Below are positions 14,129 to 20,698 of a stretch of DNA of 21,936 bases, piece by piece. The stretch spans positions 1-21,936 of the forward strand of contig CAYRFV010000065.1 in NCBI GenBank assembly GCA_964423545.1, written 5' to 3'. A model generated the notes under the pieces. It did no database searches. It worked only from the letters and a program-made list of their open reading frames with translations, and was not told where the DNA came from. The stretch is from JALOOE01 sp964423545 (GTDB taxonomy: Bacteria > Chloroflexota > Anaerolineae > CG2-30-64-16). The position numbers were made by a program, and so were the translations under genes. The first letter of the stretch is position 1, and each line of letters starts with the position of its first letter.

Positions 14129-15619
14129 ATGCCATCACGCCAGTTCATAGTGATCATGACCGACACCCAGCGCCAGGATATGGTGGGGTGCTACGGCAAT
14201 CCCGATATGCGGACCCCGAATCTCGACCGGCTGGCGAGCGAAGGGGTGCGCTTCGACCGGGCGTATACGTGCCAGCCGGTATGTGGCCCGGCGCGCTCTG
14301 CGCTCTTCACCGGCGTCTTCCCCCACACCAACGGCATGTGGGCCAATTCCAACCCGCTGGGCGACAACATCAGGACGATCGGTCAACGGCTGGCCGACCG
14401 AGGCATCCACACGGCCTATGTCGGCAAATGGCACCTGGACGGCGGCGACTATTTCGGCCTGGGCCGCTGCCCCGCCGGCTGGGATCCAGCCTACTGGTAC
14501 GACATGCGCAACTACCTGGAGGAGCTGTCGCCTGAAGAGCGGCTGCGATCTCGCTCGCCCGCGCTGAACCGCGATCCCGGCCTGACCGCGGCATTCACCT
14601 TCGGACACCGTTGTTCCGACCGCGCCATCCGCTTCCTGGAAGCCAGTCGCAATGAGGATTTCCTGTTGGTCGTCTCGTATGACGAGCCGCACCATCCGTT
14701 CGTCTGCCCGGAGCCTTACGCCAGCATGTTTCGCGACTACCGCTTTCCCAAGCGGCCCAACGTCTGGGACACATTGGAGGACAAGCCGGAACATCATCGC
14801 GCATGGGCGGGAGATGCCATCCACCGGGACCGTGAGCGGCTCGAGATCGTTGCGCCCGACTACCTGGGCTGCAACAGCTTCGTGGATTTCGAGATCGGTC
14901 GCGTGCTGGAAGCGGTGGACCGGTGCGCACCGGACGCATTGGTGATTTACACCTCGGACCACGGCGATCTGCTGCATTCACACTGCATCACCAACAAAGG
15001 CCCGGCGATGTACGAAGAGGTCACATTGATGCCGTTCCTGGTGCGCTGGCCGGGATCGGCGCCTGCGGGAGCCAGTTCCCAGGCTTTGGTCTCGCATATC
15101 GACGTTGTGCCCACCCTCCTGGACGCAGCAGGGCTGGCGATTCCGAAGACACTGGCGGGCAGGAGCCTGGTATCGGTGTTTTGCCAGCCGGAGAAGCAAG
15201 CGAACGACGCCATCTTCATGGAGTTCGGCCGCTACGAGACCGATCATGACAGCTTCGGCGGCTTCCAGCCCGTGCGCGCGGTGAGGGATGAACGGTTCAA
15301 GTTGGTGATCAACCTGCTCACCTCCGACGAGCTGTATGACCTGGAGGTCGATCCGTTCGAGATGCGCAACCTGATCGGCTCGGCCGAGCATGCCTCCATC
15401 CGAGATCGGCTGCACGATCGGCTGCTCGACTGGATGAACGATACGCGCGATCCGTTTCGCGGCTACTACTGGGAGCGCCGGCCCTGGCGCAGCGATGCGC
15501 GTCCCGCCACCTGGGCCTACACCAACATGACGCGCCAGCGCGAGGAGAACGACTACGAGCCGCGGCAGTTGGACTACAGCACGGGACTGGAAATGACCCA
15601 GGCGGTGCGGCCCAAGTAG
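14129..15619 (+). CDS. S1-type sulfatase (first copy)
   Basis: 496 residues, ATG at 14129 (only a weak AGGA upstream). Sulfatase/alkaline phosphatase fold: metal ligand D12 in I-V-I-M-T-D-T-Q-R, the formylglycine motif C52-G-P-A-R56 followed by S-A-L-F-T-G, G-K-W-H-L, and D277-H278 in T-S-D-H-G-D. Cys at the motif means activation needs a formylglycine-generating enzyme or an anaerobic maturase, not seen here. It has no signal peptide, so it would act in the cytoplasm on imported sulfated mono- or oligosaccharides, unlike typical exported glycosaminoglycan sulfatases. N-P-D-M-R-T-P-N-L-D-R-L-A-S-E-G resembles iduronate/heparan-type S1 subfamilies, but substrate cannot be read. It forms one locus with the SDR and second sulfatase downstream. 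Confidence 0.9.
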   Translation: MPSRQFIVIMTDTQRQDMVGCYGNPDMRTPNLDRLASEGVRFDRAYTCQPVCGPARSALFTGVFPHTNGMWANSNPLGDNIRTIGQRLADRGIHTAYVGKWHLDGGDYFGLGRCPAGWDPAYWYDMRNYLEELSPEERLRSRSPALNRDPGLTAAFTFGHRCSDRAIRFLEASRNEDFLLVVSYDEPHHPFVCPEPYASMFRDYRFPKRPNVWDTLEDKPEHHRAWAGDAIHRDRERLEIVAPDYLGCNSFVDFEIGRVLEAVDRCAPDALVIYTSDHGDLLHSHCITNKGPAMYEEVTLMPFLVRWPGSAPAGASSQALVSHIDVVPTLLDAAGLAIPKTLAGRSLVSVFCQPEKQANDAIFMEFGRYETDHDSFGGFQPVRAVRDERFKLVINLLTSDELYDLEVDPFEMRNLIGSAEHASIRDRLHDRLLDWMNDTRDPFRGYYWERRPWRSDARPATWAYTNMTRQREENDYEPRQLDYSTGLEMTQAVRPK

Positions 15620-15620
15620 G

Positions 15621-15746
15621 GGCGACTCTCGTAGTCGCCCAGCTACTCTCGTAGTCGCCCAGCTACTCTCGTAGTCGCCCAGCGACTCTCGTAGTCGCCC
15701 AGCGACTCTCGTAGTCGCCCAGCTACTCTCGTAGTCGCCCAGCTAC
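15621..15746. repeat. 20-bp tandem repeat, six copies plus a partial
   Basis: Period exactly 20 bp: units start at 15621, 15641, 15661, 15681, 15701 and 15721, with a 6-base remnant at 15741. The consensus is AGC[GT]ACTCTCGTAGTCGCCC. Units with G read GCGACT-CTCGT-AGTCGC and can form a hairpin; the first copy gives an 8-bp stem. Units differ only at one G/T position and in the first two bases. The array begins 2 bases after the sulfatase stop and ends 45 bases before the SDR start. No spacers, so not a CRISPR. Confidence 0.92.
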
Positions 15747-15791
15747 CGACGCGGTGCGTGCCATGCCGTTCTACACAGAGGAGACGGCGGG

Positions 15792-16550
15792 ATGCAGAAC
15801 CAACCCAAGATATCGCTCGTCACCGGCGCCGGGAGCGGCGTCGGCAGGGCGGTGGCGCTCGCGCTGCTGCGGGAGGGCTACGCCGTGGTCCTGGCCGGTC
15901 GCCGGGCAGAAGCCATCGAGCGCGTCGCCGCAGAGGCCGCGCGGCTGGATGCGCAGGCGTTGGTGGTCCCCACCGACGTGACCGACCCCGGCGCCGTGCG
16001 GGCGTTGTTCGCGAAGACGTGGGAGACCTTCGGCCGGCTCGACTTGCTCATCAATAATGCCGGGATCGGAGCCCCGGCAGTCCCGCTGGACGAGCTGCCC
16101 TATGAGCAGTGGCAGGCAGTCGTCCAGACCAACCTGACCGGCGCGTTTCTGTGCACCCAGGAAGCCTTCAGAATCATGAAGCGCCAAAGCCCGCGCGGCG
16201 GTCGCATCATCAACAACGGCTCCATCTCGGCGCACACCCCGCGGCCGAACTCGGCGCCCTACACTGCCACGAAGCACGCGATCAGCGGCCTGACCAAGTC
16301 GACCGCCCTGGACGGTCGGGCGTTCGACATCGCTTGCGGCCAGATCGACATCGGCAACGCCGGGACCGAGATGACGGCACGCATGCAGCGCGGCGTGCTG
16401 CAGGCCGATGGCCGCATCGCACCGGAACCAACATTCGATGTCGAGGCAGTCGCGCGTGCGGTGATCTACATGGCGAGTCTGCCGCTCGACACCAATGTGC
16501 TGTTCATGACCGTCATGGCAACCAAGATGCCGTTTGTCGGCAGAGGATGA
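15792..16550 (+). CDS. short-chain dehydrogenase/reductase (SDR)
   Basis: 252 residues, ATG at 15792 after AGAGGAG. Classical SDR: nucleotide-binding T-G-A-G-S-G-V-G (11-18), N-N-A-G (88-91), N114, catalytic S144, Y157 and K161 (Y-T-A-T-K). G-R-R at 36-38 after the second strand favours NADP(H), though this is only a tendency. Lying between two sulfatases and downstream of a galactonate dehydratase, it could oxidise a sugar to the lactone or reduce a keto sugar. The C-terminal substrate loop (Q-I-D-I-G-N-A-G-T-E-M-T) gives no clear specificity. Its 61-base gap to the next sulfatase suggests co-transcription. Confidence 0.88.
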   Translation: MQNQPKISLVTGAGSGVGRAVALALLREGYAVVLAGRRAEAIERVAAEAARLDAQALVVPTDVTDPGAVRALFAKTWETFGRLDLLINNAGIGAPAVPLDELPYEQWQAVVQTNLTGAFLCTQEAFRIMKRQSPRGGRIINNGSISAHTPRPNSAPYTATKHAISGLTKSTALDGRAFDIACGQIDIGNAGTEMTARMQRGVLQADGRIAPEPTFDVEAVARAVIYMASLPLDTNVLFMTVMATKMPFVGRG

Positions 16551-16611
16551 TCCCCAAGCGCCGGCCGGTCCCGGCGCGGGATCTCGGACATCTCCCAGAG
16601 AGGAGCCTCCT

Positions 16612-18084
16612 ATGCGAATTCTCTATCTCGACCTTGACACCCTGCGGCCGGACCACCTGGGCTGCTATGGCTACCACCGCAACACCTCGCCCAACATCGA
16701 CCGCATCGCAGCGCAGGGCGTACGTTTCGACCGTGTGTACTGCTCCGATGCCCCGTGCCTGCCCTCGCGCACTGCGCTGATGACCGGCCGGTTCGGCATC
16801 CACACCGGCGTCATCAACCACGGCGGCGCGTGCGCTGACCCGCGGATCGATGGGCCGAATCGCGGCTTCCGCGATAGCCTGTCATCCACCAGCCTGCCGG
16901 CCATGCTCAAGCAAGCCGGGCTGCACACCGTCTATGTCGGCGGGTTTGGCGAGCGCCACTCAGCCTGGAGCTTCTATGCGGGCTTCCGAGAGATTCACGA
17001 CACGGGCAAGGGCGGCATGGAATCGGCTGAGGAAGTGACGCCGACCGCGCTGGATTGGATCGAGCGCAATGCGGCGCGCGACGGTTGGTATCTGCAGGTC
17101 AACTACTGGGACCCCCACACGCCCTACCGCGCGCCGGCGGAGTTCGGCAATCCGTTCGCGAACGACCCGCTGCCGGCCTGGTTCACGCCCGAACGGCTGG
17201 CGGAGCATCGCCGGCATGTCGGACCCCACAGCGCACGAGAAACGTTCATGTACCACGGCGACTCTGATCCGCGGTGGCCTCGCTATCCCGGCGAGCTGCA
17301 CGACATGGCCGACCTGAGGCGCTACATCGACGGCTATGACTGCGGCATCCGCTACATGGACGAGCACATCGGTCAGCTCTTCGCCGCCCTGGAGCGGGCC
17401 GGAGTGATGGATGATCTGGCGATCATTATCAGCTCGGATCACGGCGAGAACCTGGGCGAGCTCGGCCTCTACGGCGAACACGGCACGGCCGACAACATCA
17501 CCTGCCGCATTCCGCTGATCGTGCGCTGGCCGGGCTGCGTCGGAGGCGGCATCGACCGCGGTTTGCACTATAACCTCGACCTCGGCCCTACGCTTGCAGA
17601 GCTGCTCGGCCAGCCCGCCAAGCCACGCTGGGACGGCGCGAGCTTCGCAGGGACGATCCTGCGCGGCGACGACCTGGGACGCGAGTATCTGGTCATCAGC
17701 CAGGGATGCCATGTGTGCCAGCGGAGCGTGCGGTGGGCCGATTGGCTCTACATGCGCACCTATCACGACGGCTATCACCTGTTCCCTACCGAGATGCTCT
17801 TCAACCTGGCAGAAGATCCGCACGAGCAGCGCGATCTGGCGCCGGCTCGCCCTGACCTGTGCGCCCAGGGACTGCGCTATCTGACCGAATGGCACGATGC
17901 GATGATGGCGACGATGCCGGCCGGCCATGCCGAGGACCCGATGCGCACGGTCCTGGCCGAAGGGGGGCCGTTCCACGCCAGGGGCTTTCTGAGGGCTTAT
18001 GTCAAGCGCCTTGAGGCCACGGAACGAGGCCATGCCGTTGCCGAGCTCAAGCGACGGCATCCACGGGAGTTTGAAGCACCATGA
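16612..18084 (+). CDS. S1-type sulfatase (second copy)
   Basis: 490 residues. ATG at 16612 with AGAGAGGAG six bases upstream; the in-frame extension to 16534 overlaps the SDR end and is rejected. Formylglycine motif C49-L-P-S-R53 followed by T-A-L-M-T-G. Metal ligands D7/D9 in L-Y-L-D-L-D-T, and D276-H277 in S-S-D-H-G-E. No signal peptide. It differs strongly from the first sulfatase (L-D-L-D-T-L-R-P-D-H-L-G-C-Y-G-Y versus I-M-T-D-T-Q-R-Q-D-M-V-G-C-Y-G-N), so the two probably act on different linkages rather than being a recent duplicate. The C-terminal ~70 residues form a helical extension ending in H-P-R-E-F-E-A-P. It meets the minus-strand methyltransferase gene tail to tail with only 21 bases between stops and no clear terminator hairpin. 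Confidence 0.9.
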   Translation: MRILYLDLDTLRPDHLGCYGYHRNTSPNIDRIAAQGVRFDRVYCSDAPCLPSRTALMTGRFGIHTGVINHGGACADPRIDGPNRGFRDSLSSTSLPAMLKQAGLHTVYVGGFGERHSAWSFYAGFREIHDTGKGGMESAEEVTPTALDWIERNAARDGWYLQVNYWDPHTPYRAPAEFGNPFANDPLPAWFTPERLAEHRRHVGPHSARETFMYHGDSDPRWPRYPGELHDMADLRRYIDGYDCGIRYMDEHIGQLFAALERAGVMDDLAIIISSDHGENLGELGLYGEHGTADNITCRIPLIVRWPGCVGGGIDRGLHYNLDLGPTLAELLGQPAKPRWDGASFAGTILRGDDLGREYLVISQGCHVCQRSVRWADWLYMRTYHDGYHLFPTEMLFNLAEDPHEQRDLAPARPDLCAQGLRYLTEWHDAMMATMPAGHAEDPMRTVLAEGGPFHARGFLRAYVKRLEATERGHAVAELKRRHPREFEAP

Positions 18085-18105
18085 GCCGGCGATCCGACAG
18101 CAGAA

Positions 18106-18720
18106 TCATTCCCCAGGCGGCTTGCCGCAAGCCGTGATTTCGATCACCAGGCGCGCATTCGCACCGTCGGAATACACCGCCACTCGTGGCGCGCCTGACG
18201 TCTGAAACAGCGCCGCGAGCGGCTCCGGCGCCAGGAACCGGCTGCCCATCAGCAGCAGCCTCTCCATCCACGCGAGGACCCGGACGCTGCGATGGGTCAC
18301 GTCCGGCTCTTCGATGACCAGCCGTCCGTGCGGCGCCAGCACGCGCAGCAGCTCCCGCGCCGCAGCCGGCTGTGCCAGCTCCGGCGACGGCGCGACGAAG
18401 TGATGAAACGCGTCGACCACGAGCGCCCGATCGGCGCAGTCCGCGGCAAAAGGCAGCCGCGTCACATCGCACAACACGACCGCAAGTCTCTTCGCGCGCG
18501 CGGCGCGCGCCATGCCCACCGACGCATCGCAGACAACCACGCGCGCGCCGCTGGCGACCAGCCCGGATGCGTAACGCCCCGTCCCGCCACCCACGTCGAG
18601 CACCGTCTGGCCTGCTTCCGCTGCAAGCAGATCCAGCAGGCGCCCATCCTCGACGGGACGGATCACACGGACGTACCAACGCGCAATGAAGGTGAAGTGA
18701 ACGAACGACAAGGGCGCCAT
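18106..18720 (-). CDS. class I SAM-dependent methyltransferase
   Basis: 204 residues. Motif I V-L-D-V-G-G-G-T-G-R at 40-49, motif II acidic region V-V-V-C-D-A-S, then C-D-V-T-R-L-P-F-A and A-L-V-V-D-A-F-H-H-F, and L-L-R-V-L-A-P-H-G-R-L-V-I-E-E-P-D are those of the Methyltransf_11/UbiE-like group. The ATG at 18720 has no visible ribosome site, and the gene lies 30 bases after the DUF364 gene, so it may be read by coupling. Target unknown: small molecule or lipid quinone are common for this group. Last gene of the minus-strand unit. Confidence 0.85.
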   Translation of the reverse strand: MAPLSFVHFTFIARWYVRVIRPVEDGRLLDLLAAEAGQTVLDVGGGTGRYASGLVASGARVVVCDASVGMARAARAKRLAVVLCDVTRLPFAADCADRALVVDAFHHFVAPSPELAQPAAARELLRVLAPHGRLVIEEPDVTHRSVRVLAWMERLLLMGSRFLAPEPLAALFQTSGAPRVAVYSDGANARLVIEITACGKPPGE

Positions 18721-18750
18721 CGACTGACTGAAGCGCTCGCAGACCGACGT

Positions 18751-19512
18751 TCAGGCCGCCTCGAGCGCATGGCGTTGCATCGTCACGAGCCGCCGGCCGG
18801 GAATCTGCCGGAAGTTGGCGCCCTGGCTGACGGCTGCGAGGGCCGCTGCAACATCGAGCAGCTTCGTGCCTGAGAGCGCATCGACGCCATAGTCGAAGAG
18901 CTGCGCGGCAAGGGGTGTCGTGGGGCCCAGCAGCAGCACATACGCATCGGCGCGAGCACGGGCGACCAGGCTCTCGAAGGTGCCGTTCACCAGCGTCATG
19001 CCGGTGATCGCGACCACGTCCGCCTGTGGGATGACCTCCGCCGCGGCCTCGGCCGGCAGGTCGCCGGGGCCGGGCGTCAACTCCAGCACCCAGCAGATAG
19101 ACGCCGCCTGTTGCACCGCGGCCACGAACGGGAAGTGGCCCACGACCGCGACACGCCGTCCTCGCCCCCGTTCCAGGATGATCTGCTCGGCGTTGCGATC
19201 GACGCACAGCGTCTCGTCGAGCTCGATCAGGGCATTCAGCGCGGCAAAGCCGATGCTGCGCTCAGTGGGGCTTGCGGACAGCGCAAGGTCCGCCAACGCG
19301 CGCGCGTCCCTCCCGATCAGCTTCCCCGCCTCTCGCACCGCCGGCTGCTCGTGCTCCGGACCATGAAAGAGCTGGGTTGCTGCCAGGCCGGCCCTCGGCC
19401 CCTGGGCCGTTTCCGCCAGGACAAGCGTCCAGTGCGTGCCGATCCTCAAGTCAAGCACCGGCCCTGAGAGCGTGAGGCCGGCGAGCAAGCGGGATACCAG
19501 GCTGACAGACAT
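18751..19512 (-). CDS. DUF4213/DUF364 protein (putative heavy-metal chelation family)
   Basis: 253 residues from the ATG at 19512 (GAGGT nine bases upstream). The frame is open further, to 19638, but that part overlaps the rhomboid end. An N-terminal enolase-N-like DUF4213 part (W-T-L-V-L-A-E-T, S-I-G-F-A-A-L-N-A) is followed by the Rossmann-like DUF364 part: V-A-V-V-G-H-F-P-F, A-D-V-V-A-I-T-G-M-T-L-V-N-G-T, L-L-G-P-T-T-P-L-A and L-F-D-Y-G-V-D-A-L-S-G-T. These strings match what I know of the family, whose members often sit near metal or iron transport genes; none is visible here. Its ATG is two bases after the rhomboid stop, so translation is probably coupled. Confidence 0.82.
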   Translation of the reverse strand: MSVSLVSRLLAGLTLSGPVLDLRIGTHWTLVLAETAQGPRAGLAATQLFHGPEHEQPAVREAGKLIGRDARALADLALSASPTERSIGFAALNALIELDETLCVDRNAEQIILERGRGRRVAVVGHFPFVAAVQQAASICWVLELTPGPGDLPAEAAAEVIPQADVVAITGMTLVNGTFESLVARARADAYVLLLGPTTPLAAQLFDYGVDALSGTKLLDVAAALAAVSQGANFRQIPGRRLVTMQRHALEAA

Positions 19513-19514
19513 GA

Positions 19515-20132
19515 TCAGCGACCTCGAAACGATGGATCGCGGCGTCGCGCAGCCGCCAGAGCCACCAGCCAGCCGCCCAGAAAACCGAACAGGTGCCCCT
19601 GCCATGAGACGCCCGCCCTGAGCGGCAGCAGTCCCCACAGCGCGCCGCCGTACAGCACAAGTGCGATCAGCGCCAGCACGATCGCGCCCACGCGTCGCTC
19701 ATGGAGCCCTCGTCCCAGCAGGTACCCCAGGAAGCCGAAGATCACGCCGCTGAGACCCAGGTGGATCGAGCGCGACCCGCCAAACAGCCAGACGCCCAAC
19801 CCGCTGACCGCTGCGGCTACGACTGCCACCACGAAAAACCCGCCCTTACCCCGCAGCATCACGAGCAGTCCGAGCACGACGAACGGCAGGGTGTTCGCGG
19901 CCAAGTGCGCGAAGTCGCCATGGAGGAAGGGCGCAAACAAGACCCCGCGCAGTCCGGCTGCCGTGCGGGGCCGAATACCCAATGCATCGAGTCCGCCGCC
20001 AAGAATCAGTTGGTCGACCCCTTCCAGCAGCCAGAGGAGCGCAACGATGGACGCCAGGATAGCGACCTGTCGCACGAGCTCACGCTTGACCTCGACAGCC
20101 GATGAATTCGGCCCCTCACCCTGCGCGTTCAA
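19515..20132 (-). CDS. rhomboid family intramembrane serine protease
   Basis: 205 residues. The start is taken as TTG at 20132-20130, which overlaps the TPR gene's TGA (TTGA) and has GGGAGG four bases upstream. The longer frame to 20249 runs inside the TPR gene. Six or so membrane segments: 23-44, 64-91, 98-118, 124-140, 148-169 and 180-200. Catalytic S128 lies in G-L-S-G-V-I-F-G and H180 in W-Q-G-H-L-F-G-F-L-G-G, with H76/N80 (H-L-A-A-N) as the conserved loop-side pair. Rhomboids cut transmembrane substrates in the inner membrane; the substrate here is unknown. Confidence 0.88.
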   Translation of the reverse strand: MNAQGEGPNSSAVEVKRELVRQVAILASIVALLWLLEGVDQLILGGGLDALGIRPRTAAGLRGVLFAPFLHGDFAHLAANTLPFVVLGLLVMLRGKGGFFVVAVVAAAVSGLGVWLFGGSRSIHLGLSGVIFGFLGYLLGRGLHERRVGAIVLALIALVLYGGALWGLLPLRAGVSWQGHLFGFLGGWLVALAAARRRDPSFRGR

Positions 20133-20698
20133 GCCTCCTCCCGCAGCAGCGCCTGCGCCTCCGGCATGCCGGGCTGGCGTCGCAGTGTCTCCTCGGCCCA
20201 GCGCCGAGCTTCGGCCCGATCGCCGCGGGCTGCTGCCAGTTCGGCCCAACGCAGCGACTGGAACACCGAGTCGGGGTCCAGCTTCGCAGCGATGTCCAGT
20301 TGGAGCGTCGCCTCTCCCAGCCGGCCGAGCATGATCAGGGTCTCAGCATAGTTTCGCCTGAGCATCGGCTCGTCGGGCGCGAGCGCGGCCGCCTGCCCGT
20401 AGGCCTGGGCTGCGGCCGGCAGGTCGGCGAGGTTTCTGCGAGCGTCAGCCAGGATGGTCCAGACCGGCGCATCGGTTGCACCCAACGCCACCAGCTCCTC
20501 GGCGGCTGCCCGCGATCCGGCCCAATCCTCCAGCCGGTCGCACAGCTCCGCCAGGCCCTTGAGCGTTGCGATGAGCCGCTCCCGGTCGCCATGCGCGCGC
20601 GCGACAGCAACCAACCGGCGCAGCTCCTCGTGCATCTCGATCGCGGCCGACGTTCCGGGCGCACCGGCGCGTCGCTTCTTGCCCATGCGTGGCTTCAC
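20129..20698 (-). CDS. TPR-repeat protein
   Basis: 189 residues. The GTG at 20698 overlaps the tex stop (GTGA); an ATG at 20686 (M-G-K-K-R-R) is an equally possible start with GGGGTG about ten bases upstream. After a basic N terminus it is all helical with tetratricopeptide spacing: A-E-L-C-D-R-L-E-D-W-A-G-S-R-A-A-A-E-E-L, L-A-D-A-R-R-N-L-A-D-L-P-A-A-A-Q-A-Y-G-Q-A-A-A-L-A-P and Y-A-E-T-L-I-M-L-G-R-L-G-E-A-T-L-Q-L-D-I-A. No signal peptide. Likely a cytoplasmic scaffold; partner unknown. Confidence 0.8.
   Translation of the reverse strand: MKPRMGKKRRAGAPGTSAAIEMHEELRRLVAVARAHGDRERLIATLKGLAELCDRLEDWAGSRAAAEELVALGATDAPVWTILADARRNLADLPAAAQAYGQAAALAPDEPMLRRNYAETLIMLGRLGEATLQLDIAAKLDPDSVFQSLRWAELAAARGDRAEARRWAEETLRRQPGMPEAQALLREEA

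Noticed and set aside
15621..15746. CRISPR array
   Set aside because: Units are directly adjacent with no spacers, the period is 20 bp, and there are no cas genes.
16960..18060. 366-codon minus-strand frame opposite the second sulfatase
   Set aside because: Shadow frame; the plus strand has CxPxR, metal ligands and a ribosome site.
18047..19207. 386-codon minus-strand frame over the methyltransferase and DUF364 genes
   Set aside because: Low-complexity Arg/Gly/Ala text in a different frame from two clear gene families.
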